Shown: positions 8,254 to 18,210 of the stretch, piece by piece | How the letters are laid out: the number at the start of each line of letters is the position of its first letter | Numbering within the stretch: position 1 is the first letter of the stretch | Assembly (NCBI RefSeq): GCF_042647165.1 | Contig: NZ_JBHRUV010000022.1 | Length of the DNA: 64,000 nucleotides | Strand: one strand, 5' to 3' | Source of the DNA: Camelimonas abortus | GTDB lineage: Bacteria; Pseudomonadota; Alphaproteobacteria; Rhizobiales; Beijerinckiaceae | The notes under the pieces: generated by a model | The model's input: only the letters and a program-made list of their open reading frames with translations | What the model was told of the DNA's origin: nothing | The model's database searches: none | Translations under genes and position numbers: made by a program

Positions 8254-10080
8254 ATGTGCGGAATCATCGGCATTCTCGGCAAGGGCGACGTCGCAGCGGA
8301 CCTGGTGGACGCGCTCAAGCGGCTTGAATACCGCGGCTATGATTCCGCCGGCGTGGCGACGCTGCGCGACGGCGTGCTCGAGCGCCGCCGCGCCGCCGGC
8401 AAGCTGCGCAACCTGGAGGCGGCGCTGCGCGAGCATCCGCTGCCCGGCGCGGCCGGCATCGGGCACACCCGCTGGGCCACCCATGGCAAGCCGACCGAGG
8501 ACAACGCCCATCCCCACGCCACCAGCCGGGTGGCGCTGGTGCACAACGGCATCATCGAGAATTTCCGGGAGCTGCGCGCCGGACTGGCCGGGCGCGGCGT
8601 CGCCTTCGAGTCCGAAACCGACACCGAAGTGGTGGTGAAGCTGGTGGACCAGGAGCTGGCGGAAGGCCGCCCGCCGCTGGAGGCGGTGGCGCGGGTGCTG
8701 CCGCGGCTGCGCGGCGCCTTCGCCCTGTGCTTCCTGTTCGCCGGCCATGATGACCTGATGATCGGCGCCCGCCACGGCGCGCCGCTGGCGCTGGGCTTCG
8801 GCGACGGCGAGATGTTCCTCGGCTCGGACGCGCTGGCGCTCGCCCCCTTCACCGACGACCTGCTGTATCTGGACGAGGGCGACCATGTCGCCGTGACCCG
8901 CGCCGGAGCGGAGATCTATGACGCCGGCGGCTTCCGCGTCGAGCGCCCGCGCCAGAAGCTGGCGCCGGGCGCCTTTCTCGCCGACAAGGGCAACCACCGC
9001 CACTTCATGCACAAGGAGATCTGGGAGCAGCCCGAAGTGGTGGGCCGCACCGTCTCCCATTATCTCGACGCGCTGAACGGCGGCTTCCTGTTTCCGCAAC
9101 TCGCCGGGGTCGACTTCGCCGCCCTGTCGCGGCTCACCATCTGCGCCTGCGGCACCGCCTTTCTCGCCGGCCATGTGGCGCGTTACTGGTTTGAGCGGCT
9201 GGCGCGGCTGCCGGTGGATCTCGACGTCGCCTCGGAGTTCCGCTACCGCGAGGCGCCGATGCCGGACAACGGCCTGGCGCTGTTCATCTCCCAGTCCGGC
9301 GAGACCGCCGACACCCTGGCGTCGCTGCGCTACGCCAGGAGCCAGGGCCAGCGCATCCTTTCCATCGTCAACGTGCCCACCTCGACCATCGCCCGCGAGA
9401 GCCACGCGGTGGCGCAAACCTTCGCCGGGCCGGAGATTGGCGTGGCCTCCACCAAGGCGTTCACCTGCCAGCTGGCGGTGCTGCTGGCGCTGGCGGTTTA
9501 CGCCGGGCGCCGCCGCGGCGCCCTTTCGGCGGCGGAGGAGGCGCGCGTCGCCGACCTGATGATGACGCTGCCGGGCCTGCTGGGCGAGGCGCTCGGCGCC
9601 GAGCGGGAGGTGGAGCAGCTGGCTGCGCGGCTCGCGCGGGCGCGCGACGTGCTCTATCTCGGCCGCGGCCCGGCATGGCCGCTGGCGCTCGAAGGCGCGC
9701 TCAAGCTGAAGGAAATCTCATATATCCACGCCGAAGGCTACGCCGCCGGCGAGCTGAAGCACGGTCCCATCGCCCTGGTGGACGAGGACATGCCGGTGGT
9801 GGTGCTCGTCCCTCGCGACGCGCTGATGGACAAGACCGTCTCCAACATCCAGGAAGTGGCGGCGCGCGGCGGGCGCATCATCCTGATCGGCGACGCCGAG
9901 GCGGTGCGCCAGACCGGGCTCGAGGACATCGCCGCCATCGTCATGCCCGAGGTCGATCCGCTGGTCGCGCCCATCATTTATGCAGTCCCGGTCCAGCTCC
10001 TCGCCTATCATGTCGCCGTATTCATGGGCAAAGACGTGGACCAGCCGCGGAATCTGGCCAAATCTGTCACGGTGGAGTGA
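8254..10080 (+). CDS. glmS: Glutamine-fructose-6-phosphate aminotransferase (isomerizing)
   Basis: A 608-residue enzyme, the usual length, that makes glucosamine-6-phosphate from fructose-6-phosphate and glutamine. The start at ATG 8254 is fixed by chemistry: Cys2 of MCGIIGILG becomes the N-terminal nucleophile of the glutaminase domain (class II amidotransferase). HTRWATHG and HNGIIENF follow. Two SIS isomerase domains carry CGTAFLAG, SQSGETADTLASL and GRGPAWPLALEGALKLKE. The C-terminus DQPRNLAKSVTVE is the conserved tail. It lies 294 bp downstream of glmU in the same direction. No glmS ribozyme is expected in this phylum and I see none. Confidence 0.97.
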   Translation: MCGIIGILGKGDVAADLVDALKRLEYRGYDSAGVATLRDGVLERRRAAGKLRNLEAALREHPLPGAAGIGHTRWATHGKPTEDNAHPHATSRVALVHNGIIENFRELRAGLAGRGVAFESETDTEVVVKLVDQELAEGRPPLEAVARVLPRLRGAFALCFLFAGHDDLMIGARHGAPLALGFGDGEMFLGSDALALAPFTDDLLYLDEGDHVAVTRAGAEIYDAGGFRVERPRQKLAPGAFLADKGNHRHFMHKEIWEQPEVVGRTVSHYLDALNGGFLFPQLAGVDFAALSRLTICACGTAFLAGHVARYWFERLARLPVDLDVASEFRYREAPMPDNGLALFISQSGETADTLASLRYARSQGQRILSIVNVPTSTIARESHAVAQTFAGPEIGVASTKAFTCQLAVLLALAVYAGRRRGALSAAEEARVADLMMTLPGLLGEALGAEREVEQLAARLARARDVLYLGRGPAWPLALEGALKLKEISYIHAEGYAAGELKHGPIALVDEDMPVVVLVPRDALMDKTVSNIQEVAARGGRIILIGDAEAVRQTGLEDIAAIVMPEVDPLVAPIIYAVPVQLLAYHVAVFMGKDVDQPRNLAKSVTVE

Positions 10081-10132
10081 GCGCGCGCCCGGCCCGGCGC
10101 GGCGGCGCGCGAACGGGTGAAACGGACGCAGG

Positions 10133-11002
10133 ATGAGCGACAGCGAACGGAAGGCGCCCCGCAGCGACGCCCCGGCGGGCGAAACCGGCGCGCACACGGG
10201 GGCGGCGGACGCCGGCGCCGCCGGTCCGGCCCTGGTCCAGGCGCCGCGCCGCGGGCCGCTGTTCTCGCTGCGGGCGCGGCTGCGCAACTATTTCCTCACC
10301 GGCCTGATCGTCGCCGGGCCGCTGGCGCTGACCATCTACATCACCTGGTGGATCGTCGGGGCCATCGACGGCTGGGTGAAGCCGCTGATCCCGCAGCGCT
10401 ACTGGCCCGAGAGCTATCTCAACGTCTCGGCGCCCGGATTCGGCGTGATCATCGCCATCGTGTCGCTGACGCTGCTCGGCTTTCTCACCGCCAATCTGGT
10501 GGGGCGCACGCTGATCAGCTCAGGCGAGACCATTCTCGAGCGCATGCCGGTGGTGCGCGGGCTGTACCGCGGCATCAAGCAGGTGTTCGAAACGGCGTTC
10601 TCGCCGGACGGCACCTCGTTCCGCAAGGTGGCGCTGGTGCAGTTCCCGACGCCCGGAACCTGGTCGATCGTCTTCGTCTCGGCGCCGCCGCCTCCGGAGA
10701 TGACGGCGCCGCTGCCGGACGGCGGCGCCGGGGATTATGTCGGCGTGTTCCTGCCATGCTCGCCCAACCCCACCACCGGCTTCTTTTTCTATTTGCCCCG
10801 CAAGGACATATATGAGGTTCCCATTACTGTGGATGAAGCGGCCAAGCTGGTGATGTCGGCCGGCCTGATCCAGCCGGAGGAGCATCGGCGCCGCATGGCC
10901 GCGCTCGCCGCCAGCGGCGACGGCAAGGGCGCCCGCACGAGCGACGGAAAGAGCGGCGGCGGGGCCGACGAGAGCAACGGCGCGGGGGGCGCAGGCGCCT
11001 GA
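10133..11002 (+). CDS. DUF502 family membrane protein
   Basis: 289 residues. The central part matches the DUF502 family: two membrane helices (about 50-75, FLTGLIVAGPLALTIYITWW, and about 100-125, FGVIIAIVSLTLLGFLTANL), then GRTLISSGETILERMPVVRGLYRGIKQV, the family hallmark, and a soluble part with FPTPGTWSIVFV and VFLPCSPNPTTGFFFYLP. The function of the family is unknown. N- and C-terminal tails are low-complexity (Ala/Gly/Ser). It starts 52 bp after glmS and is probably co-transcribed with it; it is convergent with recG. Confidence 0.85.
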   Translation: MSDSERKAPRSDAPAGETGAHTGAADAGAAGPALVQAPRRGPLFSLRARLRNYFLTGLIVAGPLALTIYITWWIVGAIDGWVKPLIPQRYWPESYLNVSAPGFGVIIAIVSLTLLGFLTANLVGRTLISSGETILERMPVVRGLYRGIKQVFETAFSPDGTSFRKVALVQFPTPGTWSIVFVSAPPPPEMTAPLPDGGAGDYVGVFLPCSPNPTTGFFFYLPRKDIYEVPITVDEAAKLVMSAGLIQPEEHRRRMAALAASGDGKGARTSDGKSGGGADESNGAGGAGA

Positions 11003-11092
11003 GAACGGCCGCCCGTGGCCGGGCCGCCATCCGGGCGGCGCGGGCCAAGGCGGCGCCTGAGCGCACGGCCGTACGCCGCTGGAATTGCGGAA

Positions 11093-13204
11093 TTATCCCG
11101 CGCGCAGCAGGCGGATGGCCTCGTCGCGGCCGAACAGGTAGAGCAGGCAGCGCAGGGCGAGGCCGCGCTCGCCGGTCAGGTCCGGATCGCGCGCCAGAAC
11201 AAGCTTCGCCTCATCGCGGGCGGCGGCGATCAGGTCGCCGTCGCGCTCCGGACGCAGGAAGCGGAATTCCGGCATGCCCGACTGGCGCGTGCCGAGGATC
11301 TCGCCCTGGCCGCGCAGCTTCAGGTCTTCCTCGGCGATGCGGAAGCCGTCCTCGGTTTCGCGCATGATGCGCAGCCGCGCCCCCGCCACCGGGCCAAGCG
11401 GGCCGCGATAGAGCAGCACGCAGCTGGAGGCGCCGGCCCCGCGGCCGACGCGGCCGCGCAGCTGGTGCAGCTGGGCCAGGCCGAAGCGTTCGGCGTGCTC
11501 GATGATCATGATGGTGGCCTCCGGCACGTCCACGCCCACCTCCACCACGGTGGTGGCCACCAGCACCTGGTCCTCGCCGCTGGCGAAACGCTCCATGGCG
11601 GCCTCCTTGTCGCGGCCGGACATCCTGCCGTGCAGCAGGCCGACGCGCGGCCCCAGCCGCTCCTGCAGGAAGGCGTGGCGCTCCTCGGCGGCGGCCACGT
11701 CCAGCGCCTCGGATTCCTCCACCAGCGGACAGATCCAGTAAACGCGCGCGCCGCGCGCCGTCGCCCGCCGCACGGCGGCGACGATCTCGTCCAGCCGCTC
11801 CATGGGCGCGGCCCGGGTCACCACCGGCGTGCGGCCCGGCGGCTTCTCGTCGAGCCGTGAGGAGTCCATGTCGCCGTAACAGGTCAGCACCAGCGTGCGC
11901 GGGATCGGCGTCGCCGTCATCAGCAGCATGTCGGCGTCCGGGCTCTTTTCGCCCAGCGCCAGCCGTTGCTGCACGCCGAAACGGTGCTGCTCGTCGACCA
12001 CGGCGAGGCCGAGATCGCGAAACCGCACCCCCTCCTGGAACAGGGCGTGGGTGCCGACGACGATGTCCACCCCGCCGGCGGCCATGCGCTCCAGCATCTC
12101 GCGCCGGGCGGCGGCGCGGTCGCGGCCGGTGAAGACGCCGACGCGCACGCCCACGGCCTGCGCCAGCGGCGCGATGCGGTCATAATGCTGGCGGGCGAGG
12201 ATTTCGGTGGGGGCCATCAGGCAGGCCTGGCGACCGGCTTCGACCACCCGCGCCATGGCCAGCAGCGCCACCACCGTCTTGCCGGAGCCGACGTCGCCCT
12301 GGAGCAGCCGCAGCATGCGCTCGGGGGCGGCGAGGTCGCGCCAGATCTCCTCCAGCGCCCGCCGCTGCGCGCCGGTGAGCGCGAAGGGCAACTGCGCCAG
12401 CAGCGCCTGCACCAGCCGGCCGTCGCCGGCGTGGCTGCGGCCGCGGCCCCTGCGCCGGCGGGCGCGCATCAGCGCCAGCGCCAGCTGGGTGGCGAGGGCC
12501 TCGTCGAGGCCAAGCCGCCGGCGCGCCGGATCCTCCAGCAGCCCGTCGCCGCCGTCGCCGAAAACCTCCTGCGGCTGGTGCACCAGGCGCAGCGCCGCGG
12601 CGAAGCCCGGCAGCGGCGCGCCGCCGCAACGCTCATGCCATTCCGGCAGCTGCGGCACGCGCTCCAGCGCCGCCGCCACGGCCTTCATCACCGCCCGGGG
12701 AGCGAGCCCCTCGGTAAGCGGATACACCGGCTGGATGAGGCTGACCTGCTCCAGCTCCTCGGGGCGCAGGATAAGGTCGGGATGGACGATCTGCCGGCGG
12801 CCCTCCCACAGCTCCAGCCGGCCCGAGACGATGCGGCGCCCGCCCACCGGCAGCTGCGCCTCCAGACGGCTCTTCGTCCCGCCAAAGAACACCAGGGTGA
12901 CGTCGCCGGTGTCGTCCTCAACCACCACCCGCGCCGGGGCGCGGGCGGAGCCGCGCGCCGGCGGGAAGGAATGGGACGCCACCCGCACGTCAAGGGTGAC
13001 GATCTCGCCGGGCGTCGCCTCGGCCACCCGGGGGCGCCGGCGCCGGTCGATGACGCCGGAGGGCATGTGAAACAGCAGGTCCAGCACCCGCGCGCCGCGT
13101 CCCGCCCCGCCCAGCAGCCGGTCGAACAGGGCCCCGAGGCGCGGCCCGACGCCGGGCAGGCTGGTGACAGGCGCGAACAGCGGATCAAGCGCGGAAGGTC
13201 GCAT
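11093..13204 (-). CDS. recG: ATP-dependent DNA helicase RecG
   Basis: A 703-residue superfamily 2 helicase that reverses stalled forks and migrates Holliday junctions. The N-terminal wedge/OB domain includes LPGVGPRLGALFDRLL. The helicase motifs are Walker A LLQGDVGSGKTVVALLAM, the DExx-type box VVDEQHRFGVQQR, motif III MTATPIPRTL, and C-terminal motifs including VGVDVPEATIMII and QLRGRVGRG. Length and domain order are normal. It is divergent from sdhE with about 180 bp between, and convergent with the DUF502 gene. Confidence 0.97.
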   Translation of the reverse strand: MRPSALDPLFAPVTSLPGVGPRLGALFDRLLGGAGRGARVLDLLFHMPSGVIDRRRRPRVAEATPGEIVTLDVRVASHSFPPARGSARAPARVVVEDDTGDVTLVFFGGTKSRLEAQLPVGGRRIVSGRLELWEGRRQIVHPDLILRPEELEQVSLIQPVYPLTEGLAPRAVMKAVAAALERVPQLPEWHERCGGAPLPGFAAALRLVHQPQEVFGDGGDGLLEDPARRRLGLDEALATQLALALMRARRRRGRGRSHAGDGRLVQALLAQLPFALTGAQRRALEEIWRDLAAPERMLRLLQGDVGSGKTVVALLAMARVVEAGRQACLMAPTEILARQHYDRIAPLAQAVGVRVGVFTGRDRAAARREMLERMAAGGVDIVVGTHALFQEGVRFRDLGLAVVDEQHRFGVQQRLALGEKSPDADMLLMTATPIPRTLVLTCYGDMDSSRLDEKPPGRTPVVTRAAPMERLDEIVAAVRRATARGARVYWICPLVEESEALDVAAAEERHAFLQERLGPRVGLLHGRMSGRDKEAAMERFASGEDQVLVATTVVEVGVDVPEATIMIIEHAERFGLAQLHQLRGRVGRGAGASSCVLLYRGPLGPVAGARLRIMRETEDGFRIAEEDLKLRGQGEILGTRQSGMPEFRFLRPERDGDLIAAARDEAKLVLARDPDLTGERGLALRCLLYLFGRDEAIRLLRAG

Positions 13205-13393
13205 GGGCGCCCCGGTTGGCGGAAAGGCCGCGGATGAAATGCGTCGTGCGGACGGGCCGGCGGCTGACAGGCCGCGGCGCCGGGACTATATAGCCCGGAG
13301 ACGGCCAGCCCGCGAGAGCCGGCCCGGCCGGCCGGTGGACGCGACGCGGCCGGAGCGGACGCCCGTCGCCGCCCGGACAGGATGGAGCATTAC

Positions 13394-13690
13394 ATGAGCG
13401 GAACCACGCGCAGCAGCGCCGATCTTGACGTGCGTCGCCGCAGGATCCTCTACCGGTCGTGGCATCGCGGCATCCGCGAGATGGACCTGCTGCTCGGCCA
13501 GTTCGCCGACGCCCGCATCGACCAGCTCTCCGACCAGGACCTGGCCGATCTGGAGGTCCTGCTGGAACTCCCGGACCGCGACGTGTTCAGCTGGCTGACC
13601 GGCGAGGCGGCGCTGCCGGCGGAACATGACACGCCGGTGTTCCGCCAGATTCGCGAGTTTCACCGTCATTCCGGCGCCATATTCATCTAG
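13394..13690 (+). CDS. sdhE: Succinate dehydrogenase assembly factor SdhE (DUF339)
   Basis: A 98-residue protein from ATG 13394 (an ATG at 13382 adds four residues). The family motif RGxxE is present as WHRGIREMDLLLG and is followed by the helical core LSDQDLADLEVLLELPDRDVFSWL. SdhE chaperones covalent attachment of FAD to the flavoprotein subunit of succinate dehydrogenase. The gene pair recG/sdhE in divergent arrangement, followed by mfd, is common in alphaproteobacteria. Confidence 0.93.
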   Translation: MSGTTRSSADLDVRRRRILYRSWHRGIREMDLLLGQFADARIDQLSDQDLADLEVLLELPDRDVFSWLTGEAALPAEHDTPVFRQIREFHRHSGAIFI

Positions 13691-13837
13691 CGCCGCACGC
13701 GCCGGCGGCGTGGCTTCGCCGCCGCGACGCGCCCGGGGCCGGCCGCGCCGTCGCGCGCGGCCGCCGGGGCGCAGGCGCGCGCCGCACGCCCGTTTCTCCG
13801 CCCGCCGTCCCGGAACGCAGCCCCAGAAACGCCGCCC

Positions 13838-16800
13838 ATGAGCCCTCTCCCCCTGCAAAACGCCGCCGCCTGGCTGCTGGAAGGCCGCAAGCCCGTGCTG
13901 GCCAGCGCGCCGGACAGCTTCATTCCCCTGTTGCTGGCCGATCTCGCCCGCGCCGTGTCGCAGAAGCGCGAGGCGCCGGCGGCGCTGGTTTATGTCGCCC
14001 GCGACGGCCGGCGCCTGCAGCTGGCTGAATCCGGACTGGCCTTCGTCGCGCCCGACATCGAGGTCCTGACCTTCCCCTCCTGGGACTGCCAGCCCTATGA
14101 CCGGGTGTCGCCCTCATCGGCGGTGACGGCGCGGCGCATGACCGTGCTGGCGCGTCTGGCCCGCACGCGCTCGACGCGGGAGCGGCCGCGCATCGTGCTC
14201 ACCACGGTCAACGCCCTGACGCAGCGCGTGCCGCCGCGGGCGCGCATCGCCGGGGAAACGTTTTCGGCCGCGCCAGGCAACGCCGTCGACATGAGCCTGC
14301 TGGTGAAGTGGCTGGAGATCAACGGCTTCACCCGCACCGGAACCGTGCGCGACACCGGCGAATACGCCCAGCGCGGCGGCATTCTCGATCTCTATGCGCC
14401 GGGCGCGGCGGCGCCGGTCCGGCTCGACTTCTTCGGCGACACGCTGGAGTCGATCCGCGCCTTTGATCCCGAGACCCAGCGCACCACCGGCCAGCTGCGC
14501 TCGCTGGACCTGGTGCCGATGAGCGAGGCGCAGCTCACCACCGAGACCATCGCCCGCTTCCGTCAGGCCTATGTGGCCGCCTTCGGCGCGGCCACCCGCG
14601 ACGACGCGCTCTATGAAACCGTGAGCGAGGGGCGCCGCCACCCGGGCATGGAGCACTGGCTGCCGCTGTTTCACCGCGGCATGGACACGCTGTTCGACTA
14701 TCTGGCCGGCGCGCCCTTCGTGCTGGACGAACAGCTGGAGGACGCAGCCTTCGAGCGCATCAGCCAGATCGAAGACTATTACGAGGCCCGTCTTGCGGCG
14801 CTGAAGGCCGGAACCGGCGCGCCCTACAAGCCGGTGCGGCCGGAGACGCTGTATCTCACCCGCGAGGAATGGCGCCGGCGCATCGGCGAGCTGGATTACG
14901 CGGAGGTGTCCGCCTTCGCCCGGCCGGAGACGCCGTCCGCCAGGGTCATTGACCTTGGCGTGCGCCAGGCGCGCAGCTTCGCCCCCGAGCGCGCCGACGA
15001 GGGCGTCAACGTGTTCGAGGCGGCGGCGGCGCACCTGCGCGACCTGGCCGCCGGCGGCCGGCGGGTGGTGGTGGCGGCCTGGTCGGAGGGCTCGCGCGAG
15101 CGCCTCGCCCATGTGCTGGCCGACCACGGCCTGCGCGGGCTGGCCAATGTTCCCGATCTCGCCCGCGCCCTCGCCGTGAAGGGCGGCGACATCGCCATGG
15201 CGGTGTGGGGCATGGAGGCGGGCTTCGACGCGCCCCATCTCAGCGTGCTGGCCGAGCAGGACATTCTCGGCGACCGGCTCGTGCGCCAGGCGCGCAAGGC
15301 GCGGCGCGCCCAGGATTTCATCGCCGAGGTGGGCAGCCTCACCGCCGGCGACATCGTGGTGCATGTGGACCACGGCGTCGGCCGTTTCGTCGGGCTGAAG
15401 ACCATCACCGCCGGCGGCGCCCCGCACGACTGCCTGGAGCTGCATTACGCCGGCGGCGACAGGCTGTTCCTGCCGGTGGAGAACATCGAGCTGCTCTCCC
15501 GCTATGGCTCGGAGGACGCCTCGGTCGTCCTTGACAGGCTGGGCGGCGGCGCCTGGCAGGCGCGCAAGGCGAAGCTGAAGCAGCGCATCCGGGTGATGGC
15601 CGGCGAGCTGATCAAGGTGGCCGCCGCCCGGGCGCTGAAGTCGGCGCCGGTGATCACGCCGCCGCAGGGGCTCTATGACGAATTCGTCGCCCGCTTCCCC
15701 TATGAGGAGACCGAGGACCAGCTCAACGCCATCGAGGCGGTGATGGCGGATCTCGCCTCGGGCCGCCCCATGGACCGGCTGATCTGCGGCGACGTGGGCT
15801 TCGGCAAGACCGAGGTGGCCATGCGCGCCGCCTTCGCCGTGGCCATGAGCGGCCAGCAGGTGGCGGTGGTCGCACCCACCACGCTGCTGGCGCGCCAGCA
15901 TTATCACAGCTTCAGCGAGCGCTTCCGCGGCCTGCCGCTGAAGGTGGCGCAGCTGTCGCGCTTCACCCCGGCGGCGGAGGCCAGGCAGGTGAAGGCCGGC
16001 CTCGCCGACGGCACGGTGGACATCGTCGTCGGCACCCACGCCGTGCTGGGCAAGACCATCAGGTTCCGCGACCTCGGCCTCGTGGTGGTGGACGAGGAGC
16101 AGCATTTCGGCGTCGCCCACAAGGAGCGGCTGAAGACCCTGCGCGCCCAGGTGCACGTGCTGACGCTCTCGGCCACGCCGATTCCGCGCACGCTGCAGCT
16201 GGCGCTCACCGGGGTGCGGGAGCTGTCGATCATCGCCACGCCCCCGGTGGACCGGCTGGCCGTGCGCACCTTCGTCATGCCCTTCGACGAGCTCAGCATC
16301 CGCGAGGCGCTGCTGCGCGAGCGCTATCGCGGCGGCCAGGCGTTCTATGTGGTTCCGCGCATCGAGGATCTGGACGAGGTCAAGGCCTTCCTCGACCGCT
16401 CCGTGCCCGAGGTGAAGGTGGCGGTGGCCCATGGCCAGATGAGCGCCGGCCAGCTCGAGGACGTGATGACGGCCTTCTATGAGGGCCGCTTCGACGTGCT
16501 GCTCTCCACGACCATCGTCGAGTCGGGCCTCGACATTCCCAACGCCAACACCCTGGTGGTGCACCGGGCGGACATGTTCGGCCTCGCCCAGCTCTACCAG
16601 CTGCGCGGCCGCGTCGGCCGGTCGCGCACCCGCGCCTGGGCGCTGTTCACGGTGCCGGCCAACCGCACGCTCACCGCCACGGCCGAGCGGCGGCTCAAGG
16701 TGCTGCAGGGCCTGGACACGCTCGGCGCCGGTTTCCAGCTCGCCAGCCACGACCTCGACATCCGCGGCGCCGGCAACCTGCTGGGCGACGAACAGTCCGG

Positions 16801-17362
16801 CCACATCCGCGAGGTGGGCTACGAGCTCTACCAGCAGATGCTGGAGGAAGCGGTGGCCCAGCTCAAGGCCGGCGTCACCGACGGGGAGGAGGGCGAGGAG
16901 GCGTGGTCGCCCAGCATCACCCTGGGCGCGGCGGTGATGATTCCCGAGAGCTACGTGGAGGACATCCAGCTGCGGCTGGGGCTCTACAAGCGCCTGTCGA
17001 CGCTGGAGAACGACCAGCAGATCGACGCCTTCGGCGCCGAGCTCACCGACCGCTTCGGGCCGATGCCCGAGGAGGTGCAGCAGCTGCTGAAGCTGATGTC
17101 GATCAAGGCGCTGTGCCTGAGGGCCAATGTGGCGAAGATCGAGGCCGGCCCCAAGGGGCTGGTGGTGGCGTTCCGCGACGGCAGGTTCGCCAATCCCGCC
17201 GGTCTGGCGGCGTGGCTGGCGGAGCAGTGCTCCATGGCGAAGGTGCGCCCCGACATGAGCATTTTCTTCCACGACGACCTGCCGACGCCGGAGAGCCGCC
17301 TGAAAAGCGCCCGCGCCCTGATGCGCGAGCTGGTGAAGGTGGCCGGCAAAAAGGCGGCCTGA
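13838..17362 (+). CDS. mfd: Transcription-repair coupling factor Mfd
   Basis: A 1174-residue ATP-dependent translocase that removes RNA polymerase stalled at lesions and recruits UvrA. The N-terminal UvrB-homology module contains FPSWDCQPYDRVSPS and RGGILDLY. The RNA-polymerase-interacting domain starts near the block GDIVVHVDHGVGRFVG. The helicase core has Walker A ICGDVGFGKTEVAMRAAF, box VVDEEQHFGVAHKE, LSATPIPRTLQLAL, ESGLDIPNANT and QLRGRVGRS. The C-terminal TRCF domain ends the protein. Length and order are standard. The upstream 147 bp holds no other gene. Confidence 0.97.
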   Translation: MSPLPLQNAAAWLLEGRKPVLASAPDSFIPLLLADLARAVSQKREAPAALVYVARDGRRLQLAESGLAFVAPDIEVLTFPSWDCQPYDRVSPSSAVTARRMTVLARLARTRSTRERPRIVLTTVNALTQRVPPRARIAGETFSAAPGNAVDMSLLVKWLEINGFTRTGTVRDTGEYAQRGGILDLYAPGAAAPVRLDFFGDTLESIRAFDPETQRTTGQLRSLDLVPMSEAQLTTETIARFRQAYVAAFGAATRDDALYETVSEGRRHPGMEHWLPLFHRGMDTLFDYLAGAPFVLDEQLEDAAFERISQIEDYYEARLAALKAGTGAPYKPVRPETLYLTREEWRRRIGELDYAEVSAFARPETPSARVIDLGVRQARSFAPERADEGVNVFEAAAAHLRDLAAGGRRVVVAAWSEGSRERLAHVLADHGLRGLANVPDLARALAVKGGDIAMAVWGMEAGFDAPHLSVLAEQDILGDRLVRQARKARRAQDFIAEVGSLTAGDIVVHVDHGVGRFVGLKTITAGGAPHDCLELHYAGGDRLFLPVENIELLSRYGSEDASVVLDRLGGGAWQARKAKLKQRIRVMAGELIKVAAARALKSAPVITPPQGLYDEFVARFPYEETEDQLNAIEAVMADLASGRPMDRLICGDVGFGKTEVAMRAAFAVAMSGQQVAVVAPTTLLARQHYHSFSERFRGLPLKVAQLSRFTPAAEARQVKAGLADGTVDIVVGTHAVLGKTIRFRDLGLVVVDEEQHFGVAHKERLKTLRAQVHVLTLSATPIPRTLQLALTGVRELSIIATPPVDRLAVRTFVMPFDELSIREALLRERYRGGQAFYVVPRIEDLDEVKAFLDRSVPEVKVAVAHGQMSAGQLEDVMTAFYEGRFDVLLSTTIVESGLDIPNANTLVVHRADMFGLAQLYQLRGRVGRSRTRAWALFTVPANRTLTATAERRLKVLQGLDTLGAGFQLASHDLDIRGAGNLLGDEQSGHIREVGYELYQQMLEEAVAQLKAGVTDGEEGEEAWSPSITLGAAVMIPESYVEDIQLRLGLYKRLSTLENDQQIDAFGAELTDRFGPMPEEVQQLLKLMSIKALCLRANVAKIEAGPKGLVVAFRDGRFANPAGLAAWLAEQCSMAKVRPDMSIFFHDDLPTPESRLKSARALMRELVKVAGKKAA

Positions 17363-17679
17363 GACGCGGCCGGGGCAGTCGCCGCGCGCGGCTGCGCGGT
17401 TCTTTGGCTGAAAACCTTCTGGCGCCGCCGCGGCGGCGCTGGCGTCACCGGAGTCGGGAGCCGGCCCACGCGTGACGCGGGGCCGGCCCGGACAACGCCG
17501 GGCGTTGCGCGTCTTTGGACAGGGCAGGGGCATTGGCGCGACGCCCCGGCGCAAGGCAGCGCACGCCGGACGCCAGGGCGCCCGGCGGCTGGCGCGGAGC
17601 GACGCCACGCGCCGGGGCTGTCCCGCCGCATGGCGCGCGCACGCCGCGGAACGCCCGCCAGCCAGCGCCATTGCGCGCG
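17363..17679. other. Gene-free region between mfd and ohr
   Basis: 317 bp between convergent genes. A GC stem with a short T tract just after mfd (17382-17405) is listed as a terminator. Nothing else is recognisable. Confidence 0.5.
17382..17405 (+). terminator. Likely intrinsic terminator after mfd
   Basis: The stem CCGCGC/GCGCGG (17382-17387 with 17394-17399) has a six-base loop and is followed by TTCTTT. It lies 20 bp after the mfd stop codon. Confidence 0.5.
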
Positions 17680-18105
17680 TCAGACGATGGTCAGCTGCAC
17701 GTCCACATTGCCGCGGGTGGCGTTGGAGTAGGGGCAGATCTGGTGGGCCGCCTCCACCAGCCGCTGCGCCTCGGCGCGGTCCAGGCCCGGCAGTGAAACA
17801 GCCAGCGCCGCCGTGATGCCGAAGCCTCCCCCGGAACGCGGGCCGATGCCGACCTTCGCCGTGACCCACACGTCGTCCGGCGCGCGGATTTTCAGCTGTC
17901 GGGCCGCCGCCTTCATCGCGCCAATGAAACAGGCGGAATAACCGGCCGCGAACAGCTGCTCCGGATTGGTTCCCGGCCCGCCGTCGCCGCCGAGCTCCTT
18001 CGGGATCGAGAGCTTCACCTCCAGCCGCCCGTCGTCCGAACGGGCAACGCCGTCGCGCCCGCCGGCGGCGGTGGCCGTCGCGGTGTATTTCACGTCAACT
18101 GGCAT
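17680..18105 (-). CDS. ohr: Organic hydroperoxide resistance protein (Ohr/OsmC family)
   Basis: A 141-residue thiol peroxidase. The two redox cysteines are in the expected contexts: GYSACFIGAMK (about residue 60) and AHQICPYSNATRGN (about residue 125). The second block is diagnostic of the Ohr branch rather than OsmC. Ohr reduces organic and fatty-acid hydroperoxides using lipoylated proteins as electron donors. The window also carries lipoyl synthase and the PDH lipoyl carriers, although not adjacent. No OhrR regulator lies next to it. Confidence 0.93.
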   Translation of the reverse strand: MPVDVKYTATATAAGGRDGVARSDDGRLEVKLSIPKELGGDGGPGTNPEQLFAAGYSACFIGAMKAAARQLKIRAPDDVWVTAKVGIGPRSGGGFGITAALAVSLPGLDRAEAQRLVEAAHQICPYSNATRGNVDVQLTIV

Positions 18106-18210
18106 CGCTGTTTCCTCCGCTGCGCAGGTTCGGGAGCCTTCCGCCGCCCGCCGGAAGGCCGGGGACGGAAGCCACGGGAGGCGGCCGCGGCGCGCCGCGA
18201 ACGCCGGTGA

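Noticed and set aside
14114..17869. 1251-codon open frame on the minus strand opposite mfd
   Set aside because: It is the antisense shadow of mfd. Its product is His/Arg/Gly/Ala rich without any domain, as expected in 70% GC DNA; the plus strand encodes a textbook Mfd.
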